The notes under the pieces are model-generated. The model was not told where the DNA came from and searched no databases. It saw only the letters and a list, made by a program, of their open reading frames with translations. 64,000 bases of DNA, from the NCBI RefSeq assembly GCF_000335475.2, contig NZ_ANAH02000008.1, positions 1-64,000 of the forward strand, given 5' to 3'. This document shows positions 51,248 to 61,592 of the stretch, one piece after another (positions within the stretch are counted from its first letter, which is position 1; the number at the start of each line of letters is the position of its first letter). The DNA comes from Cystobacter fuscus DSM 2262 (GTDB lineage: Bacteria; Myxococcota; Myxococcia; Myxococcales; Myxococcaceae). The position numbers were made by a program, and so were the translations under genes.

Positions 51248-52475
51248 TCGTAGCGAAGCGCTTCCACGGGATCCAGGTTGGCCGCGCGCGCCGCCGGCCA
51301 GATGCCGAACAGCAGACCCACCAGCGCGGCGAACGCCACGCCGCCCACCACGGTGATCCACTGCACGTCCGCGGCCAGGGGGGTGAGCAGCGAGAGGATC
51401 TTCGCCGTGCCCAGGCCCACGATCGTGCCCGTCAGCCCCCCGAGCGCGGACACGGCCGAGGCCTCCATGAGGAACTGCAACACGATGGTGCGCTTGCGTG
51501 CCCCGAGCGCGCGGCGGATGCCGATCTCCCGCGTCCGCTCGCGCACCGACACGAGCATGATGTTCATGATGCCGATGCCGCCCACCAGCAGGGTGATGAA
51601 GCCCACCCCCACCGCCACGCCGAAGAGCGCTCCGGTGAGCTGCTCGTACGTCTTGGCCATCATCTCCGGCTTGTTGATGGAGAAGTCGTCCGGGGCGCCC
51701 GGGGGCGTGGCGCGCACGCGCCGCAGGATGCCCACGAGCTGATCCTCCGCCTTCTTCATGTCCTCGGGGCGCTCGATGGAGATGGCGATGCTGAAGCCGC
51801 GGCCCTTGCCGAAGGTGGAGTAGAACGTCTTGAAGGGCATGACCACCTTGAGGTCCTGATCATTGCCCAGCAGCTTGCCCTTGGGCGCGAGCGTGCCCAC
51901 CACCTGGAAGGGGTGGCCGTCGATGCGCACCGTGCGGCCCACGGGATTGAGCCCGGCGAAGAGCGTGCCCACCACGCTGGAGCCGAGCACGACCACCGGC
52001 CGCGTCACCGCGTCATCCGCCTCGGTGAGGGGCCGGCCGGAGAGCAACTGGTAGGCGGCGACGGACAGGTACTCGTGCGTGGCGCCGGTGATCTCCACGG
52101 TGGACACCTGCTCGCCGTTGAAGGCCACGTCGCCCACGCGGTTCACCACGGGCGACATGCCGGAGATGTAGCTGGACTGCGCGCGGATCTGCTCGAGCTG
52201 CGGCAGGGTGAAGTTCTTGCGGTTGCGGTACATCCACCAGTCCCCCGTCATCACCCAGGGGAACTTGGAGACGTAGAGGGAGTTGGTGCCCATGCTGGCC
52301 AGCTGCTTGTCGAAGGAGCTGTTGAGCCCCTGGATGATGCCGACGATGGCGAGCAGCGTGGCCACGCCGATGCCGATGCCCACCGTGGTGAGCACCGTGC
52401 GCATGCGGTTGGCGCTCAGCGAGAAGAACGCGATGCGCGCCCCCTCGAGCACGTCCACCCTCACCGCCCGGCGGC

Positions 52476-52479
<4 letters not shown>
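51244..52479 (-). CDS. MacB-type ABC transporter permease 1
   Basis: 411 residues from ATG 52479; ATGA overlaps on both sides. Same architecture as permease 2 ([22 protein letters not shown], periplasmic domain, [32 protein letters not shown]) but clearly divergent in sequence, so the pair probably forms a heterodimer rather than being a recent duplication. Confidence 0.92.
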
Positions 52480-53230
<751 letters not shown>

Positions 53231-53234
<4 letters not shown>

Positions 53235-54484
53235 GACTTGCCACCACCCGGCCCACCCAGCATCGGCTCGCGCACCAGGTCTCCCGACTTGAGCTCCTTG
53301 GACAGCGTGCGGTAGGGGCCCTCCACCACCCGGTCCCCCTCCTGGATGCCCTCGAGGATCTCCAGGTCCGTGTCGGAGGCGATGCCCGTGCGCACCCGGC
53401 GCGCCTGCGCCTTGTTGTCCGCGTCCACCACGAAGACCACCTTGGCGAGCGTCTCCGCGCGGTGGGGCGCCGACAGACCGCCCTCCACCGGCGGCTTGTA
53501 GTCCGGCAGGCTCTTCTCCGGCCGCACCGTCACCGCCTGGATGGGCACGAGCACCGTGTCGTTGTGCACCTCGGCGGAGATGCGCACCTCGGCGCTCATG
53601 CCCGGCAACACCCGGGGCGGCCGCGTGCTCAGCGCCACCGTCACCGGGAAGCTCGTCACCTCCGACTCGGTGCCCGGGTTCTTGATGAGCGCCTTCTGGG
53701 CGATGTCCACCACCGCGCCCTCGTAGGACTCGCCCTCGAGCGCGTCCACGGTGATCTCCGCCGGCTGGCCGGGCTTGAGGTGCACCACCTCGTGCTCGCC
53801 CACCTCGAACTTCACCTCCATGATGTTGAGCGCGGCGATGGTCATCACCACGTCCTCGGACAGGTCCGAGCCACGCACGCGCTCACCCACCTCGCGCGAC
53901 AGTTCAATCACGTTGCCGTCGATGGGCGACAGGAGCGTCGTCTGAGAGAGGTTGTTGCTCTGCTCCTCGTACACGGCGGAAGCCTGGGACAGGCGCTGCT
54001 GCGCCGCCGCCAGCCGCACCACGGCCGAGTCCCGCGTGGACTTGGCCTGCTCCAGCTCGGCCGCCGAGGCCAGCTGCTTGTTCGCCAGCGCCTCCACGCG
54101 CGCGAGATCCGCGTTGGTGCGATCCACCTCCACCTGGATGACCTGCGCGTCCGAGCGCGCCGCCGCCTGGGCCGCCTGGGCCTGCTTCACCCCGGCCGCG
54201 TACCGGCGCGGATCGATGCGGCCGAGCACCTGACCCTTGGTCACCCGCTCGCCTTCCCTCACCTTCAGCTCCACCAGATCTCCGGAGAGGTTGGAGGAGA
54301 TCTTCACCGTGGTCGCCGCCTGGACCTTGCCGGCGCCGGTGATGGTGCGGGTGATTCCGCCCTTGCGGGCCTTCGTCAACTGGGCCTCCACCGAGGGAGG
54401 AGGCCTGTCCTTCAGCCCCCCCGCGGTGATGGCCGCCGCCCCGAGGAACAAACCGCCCGCGATGACCGCCTTCCACCACTTCAT
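53231..54484 (-). CDS. MacA-like periplasmic adaptor (membrane fusion) protein
   Basis: 417 residues with an N-terminal membrane anchor ([18 protein letters not shown]). Barrel-sandwich halves around a coiled-coil hairpin ([20 protein letters not shown] to [12 protein letters not shown], about 95-180), then the beta-barrel and membrane-proximal domains. Bridges the ABC permeases and TolC. It starts inside the tolC stop overlap (ATGA). Confidence 0.93.
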
Positions 54485-55809
54485 TTCGCTTCTCCCGGAT
54501 TCAGCGTTCCCATGGCGCGCATCAGCGCGAAACGGGCGATTTCCACATCAATCCTGTTCTCGAGCAGGGTCAGCTCCGCCTGGGTGAGCTTGAGCTGGGC
54601 GTCACGCACCTCGAGCGTCGAGCTGACCCCCGCGTTGAAGCGCTCGCTGGCGAGCGTCAGGGAGTCGGCGGCCGCCTTGCGGTTGGCCTCCGCCAGCTCC
54701 GTGGCGACGAGCTGCGCCTCCACCGTGGCATGCGCCTGACGCACCTGCCCCTCCAGATCCCGCTCCGCCTGCCGCAGGTTCAGCTCGGCCACCCGGCTCT
54801 GGGTCCGGGCCTGGCTCTGCTGCGCCGTCGTGGCCCAGCCATTGAAGAGATCCCACGACAGCGCGATGCCCCCGCGCACCGAGTTCTGCAGCCGAGGCTG
54901 GAGGAAGACGATGTCCGCGTCCGGACCCCCGCGCTGCAAATCCACGGAGAGGGACAGCCGCGGCAGGAAACCCGAGTGGGCGATGCGCTCCTGCAACTCC
55001 GCGGCGCGCAGCCGCTCGCGCAGCGCCACCAACAGCGGTCGGCGGGCCCGCGCCTCCTCGAGCGCTTGAGGCAGGGACATGACGGGCTCGGGCGTCTGAC
55101 GCAGCAGCTCCGGCTCCACCGCCGTCACCTCCTCGGCGCCCGGCAGCGCCAGCCACGTGGCGAGCTGCACCTGGTTGCCCGCGAGCTGGGACTGCCGCGC
55201 CACCACGGCGATGCGGTCATTGCCCAGGTTCACCTGCGCGGACAGCTCCTCGGCCTTGCCCACCCGGCCCGCCACGAACAACGCCCGGGCGCGCTCGAGC
55301 TGCTCCTCGCTGCGCTTCACGTTGGCCTGGAGCACCTGGATGGTGGACTGGGTGCGGTAGAGCAGGAAGAAGCGCTGGATGCCCTCCTGCTCGCTGGCGT
55401 CGCGATCCTCCAGGGCCTGGCCCCGCTGCGACTCGAGCTGGGCGCCGCTCTGCTCCAGCCTCGCCCAGATGGACCGGTCATAGATGACCTGGCGGATGGA
55501 CACGCTCAGACCGAAGTCCGCGAAGGTCGCCGCCGGCACATCCACCGGGATGTTCACGTAGCCCCCCTCCGGCGAGGGCACGACGTTGTAGTCGCGCGAG
55601 GGACCCGAGTACACGCCCGTGGCGCCCACCTGGAAGCCCACCTGGGGCAGCAGCGAGGAGCGCGCGATGCGCACATCCTGCTCGGCGGCGGCCACCTGGA
55701 GCAGGGCCGTGAGCGACTGGGTGTTTTCCCGGCTGCGCGCCCGCGCCTCCTCGAGCTGGATGGGCGTGGGGGCGGCGGCGAGCACCGCCGCGAGCAGGAA
55801 CGCGTTCAT
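54481..55809 (-). CDS. TolC-family outer-membrane efflux protein
   Basis: 442 residues from ATG 55809, signal peptide about 1-14. Two internal halves, each with a strand and long helices, as in TolC (ESQRGQALEDRDASEQEGIQ; QSRVAELNLRQAERDLEGQV). Forms the trimeric exit duct. Second gene of the operon, linked to YIP1 and the adaptor by ATGA overlaps. Confidence 0.93.
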   Translation of the reverse strand: MNAFLLAAVLAAAPTPIQLEEARARSRENTQSLTALLQVAAAEQDVRIARSSLLPQVGFQVGATGVYSGPSRDYNVVPSPEGGYVNIPVDVPAATFADFGLSVSIRQVIYDRSIWARLEQSGAQLESQRGQALEDRDASEQEGIQRFFLLYRTQSTIQVLQANVKRSEEQLERARALFVAGRVGKAEELSAQVNLGNDRIAVVARQSQLAGNQVQLATWLALPGAEEVTAVEPELLRQTPEPVMSLPQALEEARARRPLLVALRERLRAAELQERIAHSGFLPRLSLSVDLQRGGPDADIVFLQPRLQNSVRGGIALSWDLFNGWATTAQQSQARTQSRVAELNLRQAERDLEGQVRQAHATVEAQLVATELAEANRKAAADSLTLASERFNAGVSSTLEVRDAQLKLTQAELTLLENRIDVEIARFALMRAMGTLNPGEAK

Positions 55810-56522
55810 GCCGCACCTCCCATCTTGGCCGCCGCGATGCCGGGCAGGCCCACGAAGACCACGCCGATGAACATCATATAGAGGACGCACCCGAGCACCA
55901 CCGCCCGGGCCCGGCTCATGCCCGTGGCCGCGGAGAAGCCCAGCCCGAGCAGCACCACGCTCCACAGGTTGAAGAAGTCCACCGCGCGCATCACCCGCTC
56001 CATCTTGGGCGACAGGCCCTCCAGCACGGCCAGGCTCGAGGGCACCAGATCCTGCACGCGCGCCTCGGACAGGGAGGGCTGGGCGAACGCGCAGATCGTG
56101 AAGACGAGGTGGTAGAGCGCGATGGGCAGCATCGCCAGCGCCGCCGCCGACAGCAGCCGGCCGAAGGGCGCGCTCCGATCGAACAGCCACGCGCACACCC
56201 ACAGCAGCGCCGCCAGCACCAGCGTCTGCAGCGGCATGAGCAGCACCCCCTTGAGGAGGCCCAGGATCAGCGCCTTGCGGGGAGCGCTCTGGATCTCCTC
56301 GGACAGCTCGCTCTCCGTCATCCGCTCGAGCTGACCCGTCATCTGCAACTGCTGCACCACCGAGGCGCTCGCGTCCCACCGCAGGGAGAACGCCGTGCCC
56401 GAGGCGGACACGCAGAGGACGAGCAGCAGCAGGGGCCATACCCAGCGATGGGCCTCGACCGCGACGCGTGTCGCGTCGAGCGGATCGAGAAGCACCCGGG
56501 CGGGTTGAGCAAGTGAGATCAT
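55806..56522 (-). CDS. YIP1-family membrane protein
   Basis: 238 residues, five or so hydrophobic spans (WPLLLLVLCVSASGTAF, LQTLVLAALLWVCAWLF, LLSAAALAMLPIALYHLVF, VVLLGLGFSAATGM, VVLGCVLYMMFIGVVFVGL). Pattern of the Yip1 domain (PF04893-type) with a conserved opening LAQPARVLLDPL. The first gene of the efflux operon; the ATG at 56522 has no Shine-Dalgarno. Role in assembly or lipid handling is unknown. Confidence 0.8.
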   Translation of the reverse strand: MISLAQPARVLLDPLDATRVAVEAHRWVWPLLLLVLCVSASGTAFSLRWDASASVVQQLQMTGQLERMTESELSEEIQSAPRKALILGLLKGVLLMPLQTLVLAALLWVCAWLFDRSAPFGRLLSAAALAMLPIALYHLVFTICAFAQPSLSEARVQDLVPSSLAVLEGLSPKMERVMRAVDFFNLWSVVLLGLGFSAATGMSRARAVVLGCVLYMMFIGVVFVGLPGIAAAKMGGAA

Positions 56523-56744
56523 AGTCAAGGAGAAGGCGATCGGAGGCGGCGCGAGAATGTACGCGAGAGGACGCACTTCATTGCAAATGCGCCTGTCCCC
56601 TGTCACCCCCAACAGGCTGGCGGCCCACCCCTTCCCGGACATCTTCACCCAGGGCGGAGTCAAGGTGTAGCGACCTGTTACGGAAATTTTGCCGCGCGGA
56701 TCCGAAGGGTGTATGTGCTCGCCTGCTCGCCTTCTGGAGTCTGA

Positions 56745-59384
56745 ATGGTCGACAGCACGGATTTCGCTCAGGTACTCCACGAAGCCTCGGACATCGCCCA
56801 GAGCGTTGAGCACAAGCTCACCTCGGCGCACGTGCTGCTGGCTCTCTTCACGGTGGAGAACCGGGCCCAGTTGCTCCTTCGGGAAAAAGGAGTCAACGAG
56901 GACAACCTCCTGGAGCAACTGTCGGCGCATGACGCGGAGCAGGAGGGTCTGGTGCGCACCCTGTGCATGCGGGCGCGGGAGATCGCCCAGAGCATCGGCT
57001 CGCGCGAGGCGGACTGCCTGCACCTGCTGGTGGCGTTCACGCGCGTGCCCTGCACCGCGAGGGATCTGCTGGCCAAGACGTGCTCGCCGTTGATGAACCT
57101 GGCCAACACGGCGCTCTCCTACTGCGTCAGCGGGAGCACGCCCCGGCGCTACCAGCCCGGCCGCGCGAACACGCCGCTGACCATGCCCCGGCCCAGCCGG
57201 CCTCCGGGCTCGCCCCCCTCGGCCCCACCCGCCTCCATCCTCGCCCCGAGCGTGTCGCGCCCCCTGCCCGCCCTGCGCGCGCCCTCCCGGCCCGCCCTCT
57301 CCCCGCGCGACCTCATCGACGAGGTGCACGAGGACGTGGCGCCCCCCTCGCCGCCCGCGGCCCGCGCTCCCTCGCGCACGCCCGCGCCCGTTCCCCCTCC
57401 GGCGGCGCCCGCCCCCGTGACGCCCCCGCCCGCGACGGTGGCTCCCCCGACGGCCACGCCCTCGACGGCCGCCCCCTCGACGACGCCCGCCCCCGTGGCC
57501 GCTCCGGCCGCCCCTTCGGCCGCTCCCCGCCCCTCGACCACGCCTCCGCCCGCGTCCCGTCCGGCGGCGCCAGCCCGCTCCGCCGCGCCCCTGGTGCTCG
57601 ACGAGAAGCGCTTCCCGGTCCTCACCTCGCAGGGCCGCAACCTGAGCCGGCTCGCCCAGGAGGGGAAGCTGGATCCGGTGGTGGGCCGCGCCAAGGAGAT
57701 CGACGAAGTCATCGACGTGCTCGGCAAGCGGCGCACCAACAACCCGTGCCTGCTGGGCGAGGCGGGCGTGGGCAAGACGGCGGTGGTGGAGGGCGTGGCG
57801 CAGCGCCTGCTGGAGCTGCGCGGCAGCCTCGCGGAGAAGATTCTCATCGAGCTGGACATGGCCACGCTGGTGGCGGGCACCCAGCTGCGCGGCGCCTTCT
57901 CCGAGAAGCTCAACGCCCTCAAGGAGGAGGTGCGGCGGGCGGACGGCCGCGTGGTGGTGTTCATCGACGAGATCCACACGCTGGTGGGCGCGGGCTCCAC
58001 GGGCGAGGGTCCCCAGGACGCCGCCAACGAGCTGAAGACGGCCATGGCGCGCGGGGAGTTTCCCTGCATCGGCGCCACCACCCACGACGAGTACCGCAAG
58101 TTCATCTCGCAGGATCCGGCGCTCGAGCGGCGCTTCACCCCCGTGGTGGTGCACGAGCCGTCGGTGCCGGAGACGGTGGAGATCCTCCAGGGCATCATCG
58201 GCCGCTACGAGGACCACCACGGCCTGCGCTACGAGCCCGAGGCGCTGGTGGCCGCCGCGTCGCTGGCGTCGCGCTACGTGACGGACAGGTTCATGCCGGA
58301 CAAGGCCATCTCCGTGGTGGACCTGGCCGGCTCGCGGTGCAAGCGCGAGGGCAAGGAGCTGGTGGAGGCGGGGGACGTGGCGCGCGTGGTGGCGAAGATC
58401 GCGGGCATCCCCGAGGAGCGCCTGCTGATGACGGACTCGGCGCGGCTGTTGCGGCTGGAGGCGGACCTGGGCGAGCGCGTCATCGGCCACGAGGACGCCA
58501 TCTCCCGCATCTCGCGCGTCATCCGCCGCAACTACGCGGGCTTCGCCTCGCGCCGGCCCATGGGCTCCTTCCTCTTCCTCGGCCCCACGGGCGTGGGCAA
58601 GACGGAGATGGCGCGCGCGCTGGCCGAGGTGCTCTTCGGCAGCAAGGATCTGCTGGTGCGCCTGGACATGAGCGAGATGTCCGAGAGCCACGGCGTGTCA
58701 CGCCTCATCGGCTCGCCCGCGGGCTACGTGGGCTATGGGGACGGCGGGCAGCTCACCGAGCCGGTGCGCCGCCGCCCTTCCTGCGTGGTGGTGCTGGACG
58801 AGATCGAGAAGGCGCACCGTGAGGTGCAGCTGCTCCTGCTCCAGGTGCTGGAGGAGGGCCGGCTGACGGACGGCAAGGGAAGGCACATCGACTTCTCCAA
58901 CACCGTCATCGTCCTCACGACGAACCTGGGCGCGGAGTCCTTCCACAGCAAGAGCCGACTGCTCGGCTTCGGCAATCCGCTGGCCAAGAACGCCCCCGCG
59001 GGCGACATGGAGGCGGCGAGCAACGCCGCGCGCCAGGCGATGCCGCCGGAGCTGTGGAACCGCATCGACGAGCGGCTGCCCTTCCGCCCCCTGGGCGAGG
59101 CGGACGTGGCGCGCATCGCCACCCTGCTCCTGGACGAGAGCCGCAAGCGGCTCGCCACGGAGAAGAGCATCGAGTACGTGGCGGGGCCGGACGTGGTGGA
59201 GCTGCTCATGAAGTCGGGCGGGTTCGATCCGAAGCTGGGTGCCCGGCCGATGCGCCAGGTGGTGCAGCGGCTGGTGGAGGCCCCCCTGGCCGAGCGCATC
59301 CTCGCGGGCGAGTTCATGACGGGCGATCGGGTGAAGGTGAGCGTGCAGGCCGGGGAGTTGCAGTTCCAGCGCGAGGAGCGTTGA
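56745..59384 (+). CDS. ClpA/ClpC-like AAA+ ATPase with long Pro/Ala linker
   Basis: 879 residues from ATG 56745 (TGGAG upstream). Clp N-domain repeats about 1-125, then an unusual ~150-residue Pro/Ala/Ser/Thr linker (about 140-290). AAA1 has Walker A GEAGVGKT (Lys344) and Walker B VVVFIDEIH; AAA2 has GPTGVGKT (Lys619). No ClpB-type coiled-coil M-domain is present. In AAA2 the loop after TTNLG contains LLGFG, resembling the (L/I/V)G(F/L) tripeptide that docks ClpP, so a proteolytic partner is plausible. No clpS or clpP lies nearby. An unfoldase of unknown targets. Confidence 0.88.
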   Translation: MVDSTDFAQVLHEASDIAQSVEHKLTSAHVLLALFTVENRAQLLLREKGVNEDNLLEQLSAHDAEQEGLVRTLCMRAREIAQSIGSREADCLHLLVAFTRVPCTARDLLAKTCSPLMNLANTALSYCVSGSTPRRYQPGRANTPLTMPRPSRPPGSPPSAPPASILAPSVSRPLPALRAPSRPALSPRDLIDEVHEDVAPPSPPAARAPSRTPAPVPPPAAPAPVTPPPATVAPPTATPSTAAPSTTPAPVAAPAAPSAAPRPSTTPPPASRPAAPARSAAPLVLDEKRFPVLTSQGRNLSRLAQEGKLDPVVGRAKEIDEVIDVLGKRRTNNPCLLGEAGVGKTAVVEGVAQRLLELRGSLAEKILIELDMATLVAGTQLRGAFSEKLNALKEEVRRADGRVVVFIDEIHTLVGAGSTGEGPQDAANELKTAMARGEFPCIGATTHDEYRKFISQDPALERRFTPVVVHEPSVPETVEILQGIIGRYEDHHGLRYEPEALVAAASLASRYVTDRFMPDKAISVVDLAGSRCKREGKELVEAGDVARVVAKIAGIPEERLLMTDSARLLRLEADLGERVIGHEDAISRISRVIRRNYAGFASRRPMGSFLFLGPTGVGKTEMARALAEVLFGSKDLLVRLDMSEMSESHGVSRLIGSPAGYVGYGDGGQLTEPVRRRPSCVVVLDEIEKAHREVQLLLLQVLEEGRLTDGKGRHIDFSNTVIVLTTNLGAESFHSKSRLLGFGNPLAKNAPAGDMEAASNAARQAMPPELWNRIDERLPFRPLGEADVARIATLLLDESRKRLATEKSIEYVAGPDVVELLMKSGGFDPKLGARPMRQVVQRLVEAPLAERILAGEFMTGDRVKVSVQAGELQFQREER

Positions 59385-59388
59385 GCCC

Positions 59389-60228
59389 ATGAGCGCCGCG
59401 CGTCCCAATCGCCCGAGGGTGCTGGTGGTGGGCGCGGGCCGGGTGGGTGGCGCGCTCGCACTGGCGCTCGCCGCGAAGCGCTGGCCCGTGCGCGTGTGGG
59501 CGCGCTCCGAGGAGGCGCGGTGCCGGGTGCGCGACTGGGGGCTCGGGCTCGCGACGGAGAAGGACATCGCGCGGGCCCGGGTGTGCCTGTTGTGCGTGCC
59601 GGACAAGGCGGTGTCGCCGGTGGCCGAGGAGTGGAAGCCGCGGCTCGCGCGGGGAGCGGCCCTGGTGCACTGCGCGGGCGCGCTGTCGCTGGAGGCGCTC
59701 GGTGCGCCCCAGGGACGGGTGTTGGGCTCCTTCCACCCGCTCGTCGCGGTGTCGGATGCGCGCGATTCGCTGGCGGGCAACTCGGTGGCCCTGAGCACCC
59801 GCTCGCGCTGGCTGCGCGAGGTGTTGGAGCGGATGGCGAAGGACGTGGGACTGCATGCGCTCCGGGTGAAGGAGCGGCAGCGGGCCGCCTACCATGCCGG
59901 GGCGGTGCTGAGCGCCGGGGGCGTGGTGGCGGCCCTGTCCGCGGCCGTGGAGGCGCTGCGCGTGGCGGGCATTGCCGAGGAGGAGGCGCTCGCGGCGTTG
60001 TTGCCCCTCACTCGCTCGGCGCTGCGGGGCGTAGAGGCACGGGGGCTCGCGGCGGGCTACACGGGCCCCATCGCCCGGGGAGACGCGCAGGTGGTGGCGG
60101 CACACCTCGCGGCGATCCCCCCGGATGCGGCCTCGGTCTACCGGCCTCTGTCCCGGCGTGGGTTGTCACTCGTCGGCCACCGCCTCCCCGCCGAAGCCCT
60201 GGCGAAGCTGAAGACCCTCCTGGACTGA
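59389..60228 (+). CDS. Rossmann/DUF2520 oxidoreductase-like protein
   Basis: 279 residues. N-terminal NAD(P)-binding motif VLVVGAGRVGGALALALA (11-28), CVPDKAV, GSFHPLVAV, and a helical C-terminal DUF2520 domain (AAYHAGAVLSAGGVVAALSAA). Related to pyrroline-5-carboxylate or F420-NADP reductases; substrate unknown. ATG 59389 lies 4 bases after the Clp stop, so they are cotranscribed. Confidence 0.88.
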   Translation: MSAARPNRPRVLVVGAGRVGGALALALAAKRWPVRVWARSEEARCRVRDWGLGLATEKDIARARVCLLCVPDKAVSPVAEEWKPRLARGAALVHCAGALSLEALGAPQGRVLGSFHPLVAVSDARDSLAGNSVALSTRSRWLREVLERMAKDVGLHALRVKERQRAAYHAGAVLSAGGVVAALSAAVEALRVAGIAEEEALAALLPLTRSALRGVEARGLAAGYTGPIARGDAQVVAAHLAAIPPDAASVYRPLSRRGLSLVGHRLPAEALAKLKTLLD

Positions 60229-60263
60229 AGACAGTCAGCCCCTGGACCGCAACGGCTGGCCGT

Positions 60264-60282
60264 GTCGGAAGGCTTCTCCGAC
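60264..60282. terminator. Small stem-loop between convergent genes
   Basis: GTCGGA-AGGCTTC-TCCGAC between the DUF2520 gene and the tandem-repeat protein gene. No T-run; weak. Confidence 0.3.
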
Positions 60283-60294
60283 GGGCTTCGGGTC

Positions 60295-60870
60295 CTATCC
60301 TTCAGGCGCCTCCACTCGGGCGGCGATGGAGAAAGGATATATCGATCGATGATTGATATTGGGGTGATACACGGCGAGGTAGGATTCGCCTGAGATCTGG
60401 ATGACCGCCTGTCTGGGTGGCGAGGTCTGCCCCTGGAGCCACGCTTCTGCCTCTCCCCTCGTCGCGAAAGAGGCCTTGGGTGGAGGGAGGCCCTCCCGCA
60501 TCCGCGTGCCGAGATAGTATTCGAGAACAGGATGAGGAAAGAGGCGGCGATGGTTCTTATCTCTGATGTAGATGAGATGGTGATACTGGTCCGCCACCAG
60601 GATGTAAGCAGAAGAAGGCGGGTCCGGGAGTTCACTCAGCCATGAATCCGCTTCCTCGCGCGTGTTGAAGGATGCGACCACGCGTGGAGGATCATCGGAT
60701 ACGAGGTGTTTGCGATAGTCCTCGAAGACGTATGTTTGACCCGTGGATTCGATGAAGAGAAGGGCGTCGAAGATGACGTCCAGAAACTCCTGCTGCTCCT
60801 GGGATTGAGGGGTGATCCCCATCCCCGCGAGGAAGTCCGTGGCCTTGATGAGGAGTTCGCGCGTGTTCAT
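60295..60870 (-). CDS. Unknown protein with two internal repeats
   Basis: 191 residues. A helical N-terminus (about 1-60) precedes two similar ~50-residue units: one around SFNTREEADSWLSELPDPP with IYIRDKNHRRLFPHPV, the other around SFATRGEAEAWLQGQTSPP with VYHPNINHRSIYPF. The units share S-F-x-T-R-x-E-A-x-x-W-L, a proline pair and an R-x-x-x-P-x motif. No signal peptide. No clear ribosome site. I do not recognise the family. Confidence 0.72.
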   Translation of the reverse strand: MNTRELLIKATDFLAGMGITPQSQEQQEFLDVIFDALLFIESTGQTYVFEDYRKHLVSDDPPRVVASFNTREEADSWLSELPDPPSSAYILVADQYHHLIYIRDKNHRRLFPHPVLEYYLGTRMREGLPPPKASFATRGEAEAWLQGQTSPPRQAVIQISGESYLAVYHPNINHRSIYPFSIAARVEAPEG

Positions 60871-60987
60871 CGGGACGGCCGTAGCCTACATGGCTCGGAT
60901 GAAGACGCACCGGAAAAGGGCAGCACGGCACGGCTGCCGCCCGAGGACTTCCGAGACAGGGGCCGCTGAAGCACCCTGCCCTCCGCA

Positions 60988-61380
60988 TCAGGAGGTGGCG
61001 ATCGACTTGGGCGGTAGCTTCAACACCTGGCCGACCTTGATCTGATCCGGATTCTTGAGCTGGTCCTTGTTGATCTCGAAGATGCGTGGGTAGAGCTTCG
61101 CATCGCCGTAAATGTCCTTGGCGAGCTTGCTCAGCGTGTCCCCCGACTTCACGGTGTACACACCGTAGGGCTCCGCGTGGGTCACGTTCAGCATCACCAC
61201 GATCTCGTTCTGCCAGTTGGCGTGCTTCGCCTTGATCTGATCCCACATGCGATCGCGATCCCAGGCGTACTCCACCGTCCCCTGGATGATGAGCTTGCCG
61301 TTCTCCTCGCGGGACTCGACCTTCGCTCCCACGTTCTTCGCGACGTCGAGCACGTCCTTGTAGTCATTCTGCAGAGCCAT
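60988..61380 (-). CDS. BON-LysM protein (Kbp/YgaU-like)
   Basis: 130 residues. The N-terminal ~65 residues resemble a BON domain ([20 protein letters not shown]), and residues about 74-125 are a LysM domain ([20 protein letters not shown] to VGQVLKLP). The order and length match Kbp/YgaU, a cytoplasmic potassium-binding protein of E. coli. No signal peptide, which fits. Ribosome site GAGAGGAA. Confidence 0.85.
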   Translation of the reverse strand: MALQNDYKDVLDVAKNVGAKVESREENGKLIIQGTVEYAWDRDRMWDQIKAKHANWQNEIVVMLNVTHAEPYGVYTVKSGDTLSKLAKDIYGDAKLYPRIFEINKDQLKNPDQIKVGQVLKLPPKSIATS

Positions 61381-61570
61381 GGCGTTCCTCTCGTCCCCAC
61401 CTGGAGCGGGCAGACGCCCCCTCTGGTGGCGCGCCGCACTCTAGCCATCGCCCACCCTTGCAACAGGCAAGGCGCCCGCCCCACGGCCCGGATGATGGGC
61501 TGTCAACAGAGCCGTGGTCGCCCGTCCCTCACTCCGCCTCGGGCGTTGCGTGCCCGCTTGTTTCGGCCTC

Positions 61571-61592
61571 TCGATGAAGATATCTTCATCGA
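61571..61592. promoter_or_regulatory. 22-bp perfect palindrome, likely TetR operator
   Basis: The half-site TCGATGAAGAT at 61571-61581 is followed by its exact reverse complement at 61582-61592. The next base is the A of the tetR ATG (61593). A self-binding operator here would block transcription of the regulator and the P450 gene. It leaves no room for a Shine-Dalgarno. Confidence 0.75.
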
